Assembly (NCBI GenBank): GCA_002007465.1 | Contig: LNAC01000035.1 | Span: forward strand, 6,859,810 to 6,923,809 | Length of the DNA: 64,000 nucleotides | From: Ailurus styani | Taxonomy: Eukaryota; Chordata; Mammalia; Carnivora; Ailuridae | Direction of reading: 5' to 3' | Shown: positions 41,640-54,520 of the stretch, piece by piece | Numbering within the stretch: the stretch's first letter is position 1 | Layout of the letters: every line of letters begins with the position of its first letter | Position numbers and translations under genes: made by a program | The notes under the pieces: model-generated | What the model was told of the DNA's origin: nothing | The model's database searches: none | Seen by the model: the letters and a program-made list of their open reading frames with translations, nothing else

Positions 41640-41860
41640 GTGCAAATCTTGCCTCCCACACTCCATCAATGAGACCTTGAGCCAGTTACGTGCCCTCTCG
41701 GAAACCCTGGCTCCTCACCTGAAGAACGGAGCTAAGGGAGGACCTCCTTCCCACAGCTGCTGTTAGGACTGGATGAAGTAATAAATGCCAAGTGCTTGAA
41801 GTGAGAGAAAGCCCTCTGGAAACACTGGCCCACGGGAATGTGCAAACCCTGTTCAGGGCT
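41640..41860 (+). repeat. MIR SINE
   Basis: gagaccttgagccagttacg, cctggctcctcacctgaaga then ggactggatgaagtaataaa follow MIR order. It is diverged. Confidence 0.6.
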
Positions 41861-42229
41861 GTATTCTGAGAGACAGAAGAGGATAAGATAGGGCCTGCTT
41901 TTGAGAAGTTCACCACTAAAGCAGATTTTCAGACTGTGGGTTGTTCCCTGCTATAGACTTGTGAAATTCACTTAAGAGGTTGCCGTTAACATTAAAAATT
42001 GGAAATTTTCAGGGTGCACCATGCTTCGTAAGGGTAAATACCACTTGGTGACATTTTCTTTTTAGTTCTATAGATAGATGTGTGTACTGGGTTGTGCTGG
42101 AAAATGTACTTCTTTATGGTAGAATGAGATTAACAAAGTTTAAAAGCTACCAGTTAAATAGGAAAGGTAAGACACTTGAGACACCATTCAGAGAAGGCTC
42201 TCTGGTTTTGCAGAAAACTCACATGAGCC

Positions 42230-42345
42230 TGTGAATGAATTAAAGCTTCACCTCTTACAGCCTGTGTGATCTGTGTGTTGGGCTTGTTACGAAACCTCTC
42301 TGAGCCTCAGCTTCTTCAGCTGCAATGTGGGAATTAAAAACACAT
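42230..42345 (+). repeat. MIR fragment
   Basis: ctgtgtgatctgtgtgttgg then gaaacctctctgagcctcag and ttcttcagctgcaatgtggg. Confidence 0.6.
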
Positions 42346-42589
42346 TTTGCCACTGTGCTGGGGGGGTGGCAGTGGTCCAGTGGGGGACAGGGGCTCCTGC
42401 ACAGCAGGTATGCTCCTAACCTTCTAGACGCTGCCACACAGCTCGCTTCTTGTCGCCCATTGTCTGGCATCAAACTGTAACCCACAACCATGCTAAACAG
42501 GCCCTCAGGCACCCGAAAGAGTAGATATCCTGGCACCTATTTAATCAGATGAAATGATAATATTTATCTCTGCTTTTCTATTTTGGAAA

Positions 42590-42850
42590 ATACAACAAAA
42601 AGATCCAGACAGGTGCTTCGCTCCCACAAAAGCCCATGGTCTGCAGTGGAAAAATGTTTCCAGGAAAGCTCTCTGAGTAAGGCTTTATGAAGTTCATCAG
42701 ACCAGGCTGGCTTTTGGGTTTATTTTTTAAATATTTCAAAGGTGTCCTGCTACCCAGTGCTAAGGAAATGAGGCTGTTTAGGAAAGGTCTGGATTTTAAA
42801 GGTAATGCCTCTACCTCCAGTGCCAGTTTTATCTTAGTTTCTGGCCGGAA
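42590..42850. promoter_or_regulatory. Repeat-poor block, candidate conserved element
   Basis: No repeat is recognised. Words such as ttaaatatttcaaaggtg and gattttaaaggtaatgcc recall MEF2/TCF-like sites. A CpG-poor, GC-rich stretch with cccctgcccc blocks follows. This is inference only. Confidence 0.15.
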
Positions 42851-43619
42851 AGCCTGGCCCTGGGGGCCTGGTGGTGGGGGCTGCCCCCTGCCCCTGCCCC
42901 CTCCAGCTGAGTCATGGGCTGCTGCTGTCTGGAGCCAGAGCCTCCAAGCCAGGGCTGGGAGGGACAAGCTGCCCTGCTCTCCACTGTGAGAATCGGCGCT
43001 CCCCTCTGCCCCCGACCTCAGCACACCCCTGCCAGGAGGCTCTTCTTACTTTTTATCAGCCTTACATGGTCCCATTCTCTGGACACCACTGGTTTTCCTC
43101 ACTCACTCACTTACACCGTGAGCCCACCCCGCCTTTTATTCCCGAGAGCCTTCCAGGGCCTTCTGCTTAATAGGTGTACAATACAAGTTTGCTGTCGAAT
43201 CAATCAGAACCAACATCAGCTTGTAATTGGTAGCAGTTAAGGGCTTAATGAGCAAGTTCTAAAGCCCACCCTTGGTGTTTATAAATTTTGTATACTTCGA
43301 GCAAACTCAAGGTTGAAAGGAATGTCCTCATCTGCTCCCATACATCCACTGGACTTGGGATCTCCTCCAGGGCTGAGGAGCTCCCCGACTTGGGGAGAGC
43401 CAATTCTTCAGGACTGGAGCAGAAATCTGCTTACCTGTGATCTCCCTCCATTCCTGGTCTGGTTTCTGGCTGCCAGGTAGCCCTTCACAGACTGGAGCCC
43501 CTGAACTAGAGCACTCCCAGAGCTCCCCTGCTTGCGTGTGTGACATATTTGGGCGTGACATAACACGGAAGAGAGTTGAGATATGACACCTCTTCCACTT
43601 TACACCAGGGGTGGTAAAA

Positions 43620-43840
43620 CACCGGTGGCTAAGAGGCTGGGCTCTGGATTCAAAAGGCAGGAGGAGTTCAGATGGCCTTGGGAAACTGGCTTAATTGCTC
43701 TGGACCTCAGCTTCCTTGTCCATATAATGGGGATGGTGACAGCACTGACTTCATAGTGGAATGATAAGGGTTAAATGAGATGATGCTTATCAAGTGCCCA
43801 GCACAGTGCCTGACACTTTGAAGGCACTCAGTATGATTAG
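43620..43840 (+). repeat. MIR SINE, nearly full length
   Basis: gctgggctctggattcaaaa, gactgctctggacctcagct-like, ataatggggatggtgacagc, ggttaaatgagatgatgctt and cccagcacagtgcctgacac appear in order. It ends about 220 bases from CSMD2 exon A. Confidence 0.85.
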
Positions 43841-43951
43841 CCCGACCTGAGGAGGGGCTTGGGGAGGGGCAGCTCGGGCTACATGACCCCATCACTGCCT
43901 TGGGCAACAGGCCACCACGGCAGATGCAGAGATGCAGATGTGGAGACCCTA

Positions 43952-44929
<978 letters not shown>

Positions 44930-45440
44930 GAGCACAGGGACCTTCAGGGGTTCCCTAGTGGCTACATAAGAATCGCTGCCTTCCAAACTTCCCACCTGTC
45001 CCCTGCCGGAATGAGCCTCTACTCAGTGCTGGCCCTCTCCACCACACTCAGGCTAAGCCGTGATGTCCCCCACCCCTTGCGTGTTCCCTGCACCCCAGGA
45101 ACCCCCTCCATCCTATCTTCCCTCCTCTACCCCACAGCCTCCCAGTTGGCTCATGCACTGGTGCTTTCCCGCTCTTCCCCCCCACATAAGAATCAGGTAC
45201 AAAGCTTGCCGATGCCTCCCCTCTGGCAACACCACACCGCGCTCCTGTCTATTCCCACCCCTGCAGGGACACCACACCGACATCTCCTAAGCAGGCACGC
45301 TTTATCCTTTCCTAGGTCTTTGCCTTTACTGCCGCGAACAGGCCCACCTGTAGCCCTCTCTCCTGCACCCCCCAGAATTGCCTGAGATGACTTCAGGAAG
45401 CCCTCAAACATCACCTCCTGGGAAAGCCTTCCCTCCTCTG
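44930..45440 (+). repeat. L2 fragment
   Basis: Diverged L2 order ending in acatcacctcctgggaaagc then cttccctcctctg (L2 'aatgtcacctcctc...agccttccctga'). Confidence 0.5.
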
Positions 45441-45449
45441 CTTGGCTGC

Positions 45450-45620
45450 GAAGCCATGTGGATTTGGGTTCAGATCCAGCTTTAGCACTTAGTAGCAGTG
45501 TGACCTAGGACTAGTTACTGAACCTTTCTGAGGATGAGAATATGAATAGCAGCCTGAAGGCCTGTGGGCAAAGAACCTAGCCCAGTACTGGCCACATAGG
45601 AGCTCAAGAAATCTCATTTT
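45450..45620 (+). repeat. MIR fragment
   Basis: ggatttgggttcagatccag, gtgtgacctaggactagtta and then cccagtactggccacatagg. Confidence 0.7.
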
Positions 45621-45714
45621 CCTTTTCCCTCCTCTGTGATGCCACAGCGCTGCATTCCGATTACGGTTCCCTATCCAGGTGTGTGTCTCCCTACAATACC
45701 TCCTCAAAGTGGGC

Positions 45715-45930
45715 GCTGTAGCCTGATGGTGAAGCTTCGGCTTTACAGGGATGTTAACAAAATTGTTGTTATCTTAACAAAAATTACTTCCGCCCTCAGT
45801 AACTTTAACTCTAAAATGGGGAAAATGACAACCATTCCTTCAAAGAGTTGGAAGGATTAAATGAGGCAATATACAACAAAGACCTTGGCATGGTCCCTGG
45901 CAAACAGAGAGCTTTTGGTAAATAGGGGCT
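45715..45930 (+). repeat. MIR fragment
   Basis: ctctaaaatggggaaaatga, ggattaaatgaggcaatata and tggtccctggcaaacagag follow MIR order. Confidence 0.65.
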
Positions 45931-47239
45931 GCTCTTTTCTTCTGGTCCACCTGAATTCTTCATCTCTGTACCAAGCACCTAGCACAATGGTTGGTACAAA
46001 GCAACCTGATGTTGGGACATCAGGATTCCAGTACCAAATAGGTGGTACAGTCATATGAGGATAATTCCAGGAGTTCCATGAATGGATTCTTTGTAAAGGG
46101 AAAACCACTAGGGATGGGGCAGTATCCTTACACCTTGTTACCACTCATGAGCCTGGAGAGGAAATGGTATCCCTGAAGAAGAAGGCTGTTTGGAAAGGGC
46201 CACCATACAGGACCCAGATCTTTAGGTAGTTTGTGTAAGTCCCACCCAGAGGGAGCAAGGAATGGATACCCAGAACTCACTCTCCTCCCTCCCCTCCTCC
46301 AGTCTCCTGCTGATGCTTCTGTTGATCTATCCCAGTTAGAAGCCAGAAACAAAGGAGCATACTGATGTAGCCCCACCTGCAGCTAAGTCTTCCTAGACAT
46401 GGAACCAAATGGAGAAGGTTGGGGAGAGTATTTGGAGGGGCAAATGGAAGAGATCTGACATGGTGGGTCCCTATAAATTGTAATAAGCGAAAGAACTAAC
46501 CAAGTGGCTTTACACCCTGGCAAAACTGAATCTTTACTGTAATGAAAATGCTGACACACACCAAACTCCAGTAATATAACCCATATTGCCATGGTAAGAG
46601 CTATTATAGAAACCAATTACCATATTTTACCAGATCCCATTTAAAATACTTTATTACAGGCTGAGTCATTTAAGTTTTCTAAGGAGCCACAAACAGTATT
46701 GTGGGTTGTTTTTTTTTTCCCCCAGGCCAAATTCAATTCTATCTCAATGACAAAGCTTGGAGACTATTTACATAAGGGAAGTAGAAATAGGGAGAATTTA
46801 CCTGAATAATTCAGAACCAAAGACTGTTTACTGCAAGATAGAATGTGGGGAGGGTGCCCGGGTCCCAGGAGCAGGAGGCGAGTAATGATTGGGATGGAAA
46901 GCGGAAGTCAGTGAGGTTTCTCCAGCCCCAGTATCTGCTCTAACTCCAGCTGTCCAGTCTGGAGAAGCCCAAGGGACATCTGTCTTCCATCTCTTCCACA
47001 CCTCTACCCATCCCTAGGACTCCTGCTAACTGTTCCTTCCCAAGGTTTAAACTCTCAGGGCCCTGTGGTGCCTACACACCTTTACTCTGTTCTGTTCCTG
47101 CCTCCTCACACATAAATGCACCCTGGAGAGTTTTCTTGGCAACTATCCCAAGAATTGGGGGCTTCGGAGTTAGAGTCATCACATCGGACTCTGCCACTGA
47201 GATGGTGCCCTGCCTCACTGACAACTCTCCAACAAACCA

Positions 47240-47575
47240 GTGATGCACACAACGACATGGATGACTCTCAGAAGCATTATACTGATAAAAGAGGACATAC
47301 GGTATGGTTCCATTTATATGAAACTCTGGAAAAGACTAATCTATAGTGAGAGAAAGCAGATTAGTCATTGCCAGAGCTGGGGGTGAGAGACACCAGCAGG
47401 GATCCCCTGGGAGGGAGTACAAGGGACCCTCCTAGAGTGATGGAAATGTTCTACATTGTGAAGGAGATGGTGGTTCTGTGGGATGTACGTGTTGGTCAAA
47501 GCTTTAAAAACTGTACATTTAAAATGGGTCACTTTATTTTTTGCAAAATTTACCCAAATAGAGTTAATTAAAAAC
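47240..47575 (+). mobile_element. Old L1 (L1M type) 3' end
   Basis: gacatggatgactctcagaa then ggtatggttccatttatatg, gtgatggaaatgttctacat and ctgtacatttaaaatgggtc are diagnostic of the old mammalian L1 3' untranslated region. It ends near gagttaattaaaaac. Confidence 0.85.
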
Positions 47576-47579
47576 AAAT

Positions 47580-48150
47580 CTTCAGTGGCTCCTAACCTTG
47601 GAGTAAAAGACCTTACTATGGTCTCAGGCTTTAAAAAAAAGTCAGTGTCCTCACCTCTCCTACCTCTATCTCTCTTCACTTCTATTCTTTCTGCTCTAGC
47701 CATACGGGTCTCCTTGCTTTTCAAAACTGGCGAGACTAACATAACATAATGAAAAAAATAACTAAAGGCAAAAACAAAAACAAAACAACAACAACAAAAA
47801 AACTGTCCAAATTTCCTCTGGCCTCAGGGCCTTTGCACTTGACATTCCCTCTGCCTGCTAGCTGGCTCTTCTCCCAGACATCCATGTGGCTCACCTCCTC
47901 GCTTCCTCTAAACCTTTGATCAAATGTCACCTTCTTGGTGACGTCTTTCTGCTCTGACTCCTGCCTGCCTACCTTCCCTGAGCACACATGCACATATACA
48001 CAAGCACATGCACATATACACAAGCACACACACACACACACGCCATCTCCAACCAAACGGAAGACCTTACTTGTACTTGAGCACACACTGCATTTTTGTG
48101 CTTCTCTGCCTTTGCACTTGGTGCTCTTTTTGCCCTTTCCCATTGTACCA
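47580..48150 (+). repeat. L2 3' region with an A-rich insertion
   Basis: ttcagtggctcctaaccttg, then after a caaaa-rich piece (47744-47803) comes ctcagggcctttgcacttga then cattccctctgcctgc, followed by atcaaatgtcaccttcttgg. This is L2 order. Confidence 0.75.
47990..48041. repeat. (CA)n microsatellite with duplicated acatgcacatatacacaagc unit
   Basis: A 20-base unit acatgcacatatacacaagc is present twice, followed by a pure (CA) run. Confidence 0.9.
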
Positions 48151-48230
48151 GTTGGCTGCACAGAGAGGTGAAGAAACTTGTTCAAGGTCACACAGCTATT
48201 AAACAGGCAGAGGTGGGAGTCAAACTCAAA
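48140..48230 (-). repeat. MIR fragment, antisense
   Basis: gagaggtgaagaaacttgtt then caaggtcacacagctattaa and acaggcagaggtgggagtca. Confidence 0.75.
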
Positions 48231-48479
48231 CCACCCCACTCAGCCTCTGCATTGTACTGCCACATACACACGCATGAAGGAAGGCAGTGGAACAGTTCAG
48301 GCTGAATTCCATTCTGTTTCTTTTCTTCCCCTTCTACATCCCCCCCAGGATCCTCTTTAGTTTTGCTCCCTCTTAGAATCATAATTAAAGGCGAGAAACT
48401 CAAAGAGAGATTTTCCCCTTCAAACCTTTCTGTCCATATTAACTTCACTCTGGGGGGGTCCGGGGAACTCCAAGTTCGC

Positions 48480-48700
48480 CCAGGAAACTGCTACTGCAGT
48501 ATAGCATAAAATGTATTTAAGCAATTACACTCAATTTTTTTTTCTTTTTGGTAAATTGACTTCCGTTAAATGGGGCTTCATTAATGGAATCTGGCTTGGG
48601 GAGAATAAAACAACAACAACAAAAACCACAACTGCTCCCTTTAATGCATGTAGTTGATTACGGGAAAAGTGGCTTTGAATTCCCCTACAGCAAGCTCTAA
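48480..48700. promoter_or_regulatory. Repeat-poor AT-rich block, candidate conserved element
   Basis: It has aagcaattacactcaa, ttaaatggggcttcattaat and ggaatctggcttgg words with no repeat identity. Inferred from composition only. Confidence 0.2.
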
Positions 48701-49839
48701 GTTCTTGTCTTGGTAATAAGAGAGCTCAGAGCAGACTTCATGGAAAGCATTTCTTCTTAAGAAGCTTCTCCTACAGTCAGGATGTTGGGAACGCTGAGAT
48801 GATAACCGGGTCTGCAAGGAATCGCTGCCTAGCTGTACGCAGAGGGGGAGGAGTATTATGAGCTCCTGGTTTAAATTTCAGTACTCCTGAAAACTGACAT
48901 GCTCAACAGAACACTCCCTCATTCATTTACTCACTGAGCACATATTGGATATGAGGCACGGCACTTGCCAGCAGGTGCCACTCCCACTGGTTCCCTGGCT
49001 ATGGGGCTTCCTTGCAAAGCCTGAATTCTACCAGATTCATCTGCACCACCTCAACTCCTCGGGCAACGGCATCTGGCTTCTGTGCTCCCAGAGCATCACC
49101 TGTGGGCTTTATCTCTCAGCTAAGCTGTGTGCCCAGCCTGGATCTGACAGAGGGTTAGAGAATCGCTGTATCCCAGGGGCAAGCAGAAACCATCCTTCCA
49201 ACTCCAAAGCTGGCTGGGGAGAATATAAAATACAGGAGGTGCGTCCCACTTTATCCCCACTCCCACACCCTCTTCCCTCTTCATCTGCCATCTGCTCTCC
49301 TCTTTGGGGGATGGAGAGGGCACCGTGATGCAACCAGGGAAAACCCTTCTGGAAATGGCTTGGTGGTGGTGGGTAAAGGGCACCAAGGCCCTTGTTGGAG
49401 ACCCGACTCCTGCTGCCCCTGCCCCAGCTACCTCTTGTCTCTGAAGCGAACTTTTATTGACTCAGCTCTGATATCCATTCTCATCACCAATGATTTCCGT
49501 TTCAGTTTTCCTTTAGCCAAATGCCTAGGATTCTTGCTATGTTGAGATAAATGCTTCTCCCAGGACAAATCCATTATATTATCTATTTTCCTGGAACTGG
49601 GCAAAAGCCTGGGATGAATGCAGCTCTCTTTTGGATATGGACTGCTGGAGTCCCTGAGCCTTAAGACCTATCTTTGGAAAGGCATCCCAAGACCTGGTTC
49701 TCAGCGTGCCTACCCATCCCAGTTAGTTGTTCAGGCAGCTCTGAGCATCTGAGGCACGGTATGAAAATTCAAATCCCAGCTACCCACCTGAAGGTTTTGG
49801 GGCTTGTCTGAACAAACCCAAGCTTCTGCCAATCATTCT
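48701..49839. other. CSMD2 intron, nothing recognised
   Basis: Short L2-like end at 48910-48950 (ctcactgagcacatattgga). Nothing else can be named. Confidence 0.35.
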
Positions 49840-50510
49840 TGCTCCTCAGTCTTCTTTCTTCCCATAATCCACACCATCCTCCTAGTCACCTAAACCAGAC
49901 ATCATCCTTAACTCCTCCCATTCCTGCTCTCCATGACCAACTGCAGCCGTATCTTCTCTGTCTCGTGACCTCATTATCCTCACCTGGACTACTAAGGCAG
50001 CCTTTTGACCTACCCTTTGCCCTCAGTCCCTCTCTGTACTCTGTGGGGAGATTTGCCCAAGTTCCTGTCTTGCTGGAAACCCAGCAGCAAAGCCCCACTA
50101 GCCCCAGTATTATAAAGTCTAGACCTCTTCATGCCTTCCCACTCCAGTGACACCCACTTCGAGCCCCAGCTTCTTTCATGTCTCCATGCCTCTGCATATG
50201 CTACTCCCTCTACCTGCAATGTCCTTTCCTGTGGCCCCACCTGACTTCCTGGGAAATACCACTGCTCCCATAAACCTAACCAAAATGTCTCCTTTTCTCC
50301 ACCTCTCTCTTTCCCTGCCCCCATGGGAGAAACATTTGCCTTCACTGTGACCCCTCTGCACCATGCTTATGCCCCTGCCATCGTACTAGACACACCACAT
50401 CATAACCATCTCCCCAACTAGAAGCCAAGCTCTGTAAGAGCAGACAGGGTTTTCTGTCTCGCTATATCCAGCAACACAGCACAGGGCCTGGCATGCGGAA
50501 CAAGTCAATT
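49840..50510 (+). repeat. L2 3' region
   Basis: cagacatcatccttaactcc near 49897, ctcacctggactactaaggc, tgtctccatgcctctgcata then tgctactccctctacctgca, and finally acacagcacagggcctggca in correct L2 order over 0.65 kb. Confidence 0.85.
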
Positions 50511-50517
50511 CCTTAGA

Positions 50518-50712
50518 ACAGGGGTTAGCACACTATAGCTTGCTGTCTATTTTTGTAAATAAAGTTTTATTGGATCACAAACGTGATCATTCATTTACAT
50601 ATTGCCTCCTTTCAAGCTATGATGGCAGAGTTGAATGGTTGTGACAGAAACTATAACCTGCAAAACACCAAGTATTTATCTTGCCCTTTACAGAAACTGT
50701 TTCCTGACACCT
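50518..50712 (-). mobile_element. MER5A-type element, antisense
   Basis: acaggggttagcacactata then ttttgtaaataaagttttat and ttgatcacaaacg-like sequence. The end has tgccctttacagaaactgtt then cctgacacct. Confidence 0.85.
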
Positions 50713-50959
50713 AACCTAAACCTTGCAGATGACATAGCTTGTTGGCAAAAAGTAACTTCCAAGTAAGAAATAATAGAAGAATATATACACAGCTAAAACA
50801 TTTCATGATAGTGTACAAATACTTCAATGTACATTTATGCATCAATCCATTTAATGCAGGACCAAAGTGTTTCCTCTGACCACAGTTTTGTTCTCCACAC
50901 TGTCTCTTACATAAACTTCACCTATAATGCATCGTTTGCCATATCTGATTCAGCTACAG

Positions 50960-51065
50960 CTCATTCAGTCAGCAAATATCTATCGTGCACCTGCCATGTG
51001 CCAGGCACTGTGTGGGGCACTGGGGATGCAGCAGTGAGCAAGACAGACCTGGTCCCTGCCCCAGT
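50960..51065 (-). repeat. L2 3' end, antisense
   Basis: tcgtgcacctgccatgtgcc then aggcactgtgtggggcactg and gagcaagacagacctggtcc. Confidence 0.8.
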
Positions 51066-52439
51066 GGAACTGAGCAATTGTCTCAGTCACTCACACCTAA
51101 TATTTAGGAAGCAATTCTTTTTAGAGAGTCTTCTCCATGGAGTCTTTCCAAAACATTCAATTTAGTTTCCATAGATGCAACTCTATTTCCTTTCACACTC
51201 ATATTTCATTAGTTTATGTGATGTTTAACTTAAATCACATAATTACAATAACAAGTATGACTGGCACCAAGAGAGTTGGCAACAAACCCATCCGATTCTC
51301 AGAAAGTGCAAGACTCAGCTGGTGGGAGCATGGGGTGCAAGGGCTTTGAGGATGGGAGATGGCCCGCAGGCAGCTGGTGCTTAGAGTGCCACCGGGCATC
51401 CATCAGGAAGATCTAGCAAGGTCAGGGGAGTGCCAGCTACCCCAGGGAGCTGCTCTGGCAGAGAGGGCTAAGAGCACTTCCATTATGCAAGTTCTGTGAA
51501 TGAGTGAATCAATGAATGAACAAACGGCAGTCTCCTGCTTTCAACTGTGGGCATCTTCTCTAATCGCATCCCCTTTGCTACTAGGAGAGTGGGAGCCAGT
51601 TAATAAGAAAATCCTAATTGATGATGACTTCAGAGGACTTCCAGGCCTAAGGGCTAGCTATGTATAGATCTCATCTACAGACTTCTCAACAGATGGTCAG
51701 TCCAGATCTGTTCTGATTGTTTCCAAAGACTGAGAAGTCAGCTCCTTGCCAAATTTTCCCTGTCCACTTTGATTTACCCCCACCCTTTTCTTGATGCTTC
51801 CTGCTTGTCCTTGAGGTGGCATCTTACAGCCACTGGCTCCAGAGAGTCTGGCTGGCTTCTCTTGTGTACCTTGTGACTCCTTGGACTTACTCTACCCTGG
51901 TGCTTGTGTCCCCAAGAATCATCCAGGGGTCTGCCTCATCCTCCAAACTCTGTGCTCCTGAAGACAGGAGCTGTTTCTTTCTTCTTCAATTCTTTCCTCA
52001 GTACCTTTCATGGAAACTCAATGTGCGAAAACTCAAATATTGCTTACTAGAAACAGGAACGATTGAATGAGTGAACGAATGAATGAGATCTTGCTAGTGA
52101 AAGCAGAGGGCTTATGTGGGGGAAAAAACAGGCCCGCAGGTGAGCCTGGAGACAGTGGTGAGAGCCTCCAAGGCCATGCTGGGTTTCATCTCGGTTTCTG
52201 ATAAAGATGTGCCACCCCACCCCTTGGTCCCTCAGCCCTCACCGTGTTCCCCACTCACTCGGCAGCTGCTGGTACCTTTCTGGGGGACTCTTCTCATACA
52301 GACATATCCCCAATGCACTAACAGTGAGGTCTGGTAATCAATGTGGGCAAATGTTCCATTTTCCCCAGAAGCAACTCAATAAACTCAACAAATAATCAGG
52401 GCTCTTCCCTGCTCAGCTAATTGTCAGCTCCAGGGAACC
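51066..52439. other. CSMD2 intron, largely unassigned
   Basis: A weak L2-like C/T-rich part lies at 51790-52050. No exon, RNA gene or strong repeat is seen before the CpG-rich block. Confidence 0.3.
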
Positions 52440-53280
52440 CACACAAGCTACATCAGGTAAACGCTTTTCCTCCAGACGCACTGCTCCCTGGAGGGCGTGT
52501 ATCTGAACTAGGAAGAGGGAGGGCCAGGACTCCAGGCAGTGTCTGCCCCTGGGACGCGGGTGTCGTCACCGCTGGGGGTCCTGGGGTTCACGCTCCGGGG
52601 GTGGCACCTTGAGAAGGGCTGGGAGTGGCTCGGGGTGGCCGTTCCTTGCATTCCCTGCTCGGCTGCTCACCCAGAAAGGCTGCTGGCTGGGGCGTCTCCT
52701 GCCTCTGTGCAGAGGTCCTGCTCACGATGCTGCCGAGAGCAGACTGGCGCTGGGTGCGCGGACGGGAACGATGTCTGGAGTGTTGAGCTCCAGGTGACGG
52801 GGCTGGTGGCGGCTCCTCAACTACCTTCTAGGGCCCGCGAGCCTCCCTCATCTTTTGTCAGTCCCACTCCCTTCCGTGAGCTACAAGCCTCTGAAGAGCA
52901 TGCGCCCCGCCGGCCCCACGTGACCCTCAGGCCGCAGCTGATTGGCTCAGGGTGGTCACGTGACACCAGCGGGGCCAATCGGCTGCTGGGACCATGCCCG
53001 GCCTTTGACCGAGAGAGGGCTCCGCCGGCCCGGCTAGCGCACCGGAGCGAGATTCCGGAACATGTGGCCCCGTACCAGGTCTTCCACCTCTGCGGCTGCC
53101 ACCCGCGCCCCATCACTTTTACCCGACGTGCTGCGCCTCGTACGTTGTCCTCCTCCACGGCCTGCTGCCGTCTGCCTGGGCCAGAATCTACGCGCCGTCT
53201 CTTCCTTGCCCTGCTGCTGAATCCTTAGCTAGCCATTCTCTGCCCCCAGCCCGAGCCTCTGTTGCTCCAGGTGAGACCGG
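52440..53280. promoter_or_regulatory. CpG-rich promoter-like block with paired E-boxes and CCAAT boxes
   Basis: This stretch is GC-rich with many CpG dinucleotides, unlike its AT-richer surroundings. It carries two CACGTG boxes (52917-52922 and 52957-52962, the second inside the palindrome GTCACGTGAC) and two CCAAT boxes in opposite orientation (ATTGG at 52941-52945, CCAAT at 52975-52979). There is no TATA box. A splice donor CAG/GTGAGA on the plus strand at 53268-53276 suggests a first exon ending at 53270. The symmetric layout of sites would allow transcription both ways. Which transcript it drives is unknown; options are an upstream HMGB4 exon, a non-coding RNA, or an internal CSMD2 promoter. 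Confidence 0.6.
53062..53220 (+). other. Small open reading frame in the putative first exon (52 aa), not recognised
   Basis: The ATG at 53062 opens a 52-codon frame starting MWPRTRSSTSAAATRAPSLL and ending at a TGA at 53218-53220, just before the candidate donor at 53270. It is Arg/Ala/Ser-rich with few acids, which can resemble a mitochondrial targeting peptide but is also what GC-rich random sequence gives. A longer overlapping frame (52539-53228) exists in another phase. I recognise neither, and would treat both as possible upstream open frames only. Confidence 0.15.
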
Positions 53281-53529
53281 AGAGCTCGCTTGGAGACCTG
53301 ATGGCCCATGGGCTAAGATGTTAAAGCCTTCCCCGTCAGGCCTGGCCCGGGAAATGGGTGCCTTAGGAACGCGGTGGCCAAGGCACACTCACACTCAACC
53401 TGGGTCCTCTCGCCTTCCCGGCCCAGGTCTCTGCCTAGGTGGAGGTGCCCCCTGTCTGGGTCATCACCTGTCTTGTTCCCCTACACAGAGGCAATAGGTT
53501 TAAGGAGGTCCGGGGTTAAGGGCCAGGCC

Positions 53530-53735
53530 TCTGGAAACAACACAGCCCTGTATTTGAGTCTGGGCTCCACTGTTTACTAGTTGTGTAAGTATGGGGATGT
53601 GCCAAAACTTCTCTGAGCCTCAGTTTCCTCATCTGTGCAATGGGAGTCCTGTGAATACCTATGCTTATGTATATTAGGTGTCCGGGATTGTGCCTGACAC
53701 ACAGCAGGTGCCTCACAAATGTGAACAATTTACCC
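53530..53735 (+). repeat. MIR SINE
   Basis: tgagtctgggctccactgtt, ctctgagcctcagtttcctc then atctgtgcaatgggag and ttgtgcctgacacacagcag. Confidence 0.85.
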
Positions 53736-54409
53736 CCCCCCCTTGCTTAGTTAGGTCTGAGATGAGAAGGGATGGGATCTTATCAGTGCCTGGAACCCTA
53801 TCTTCCAGAGCATACAGGGATTAAGTAGACCCCAGAGTAGCCTGGCCTAGGTTTCCCTGGAGAAGTAAGGATGCCTGCATCCAGTCTGGTGACAGGACAG
53901 TGCAGGGGGGGAAGGACAGGGCGCTCTGTGGCACCCAAGGTAGGCAGTCCACATGGCAGCCATCTTCCCCTCTCCCTCAGCGGCCCTAGCCCGGCCGCCA
54001 CCAGCTCCCGCTCTCTCAGCCTTGTCCATCTTCCACCTGTCACTGGCAGACATGAGTCAGAGAAGGGGCCTGCCCCCCTCCCAGGAGGGTGGCAATGTAT
54101 GCCTTGCAGAGGCCTCTGGGGATTATATTTGGATAATACTTCTCATGCTGAGGAAATGTTTGCAGATGGCTTACTGAGGAGCCTCCCACGCCAGCCTCTG
54201 CCTGCCATTCGACTGCCATTCTGAGCTTCAAAATCATTGATGTCCCCCGCCCCCCCGGAAGAGGCAGCTAACCAGCCCAGCCTGAGAGCCAGGCAGCTCA
54301 GAAGCCCTGGCTGAGGGCATGAGCCTCCAGTCGGTTGGAGAATGGGTGGGCTAAAGCATCCTGGTGATGACGTGCAGGCCAGTAAGCAAGGTATCCTATT
54401 GAGACAGAG

Positions 54410-54520
54410 CTGGATTTGGATCCTGCCCCTACATCCACTAGCTGTGTGACCCTGGGAGACTGCTTCACCTCTCTGAGTCTCTTTTTCCCAGTATGTGTAT
54501 CACAGTGCGTTGTGACAACT
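54410..54520 (+). repeat. MIR fragment
   Basis: gctggatttggatcctgccc then actagctgtgtgaccctggg and cacctctctgagtctctttt. Confidence 0.75.

Noticed and set aside
43328..43561. Possible additional CSMD2 exon on the minus strand
   Set aside because: The frame lacks CUB or Sushi signatures and would fall between exons A and B, whose join is already in frame.
52539..53228. 229-codon plus-strand frame in the CpG block
   Set aside because: GC-rich DNA has few stops by chance; Arg/Pro/Ala-rich translation with no recognised motif. I keep only the promoter call.
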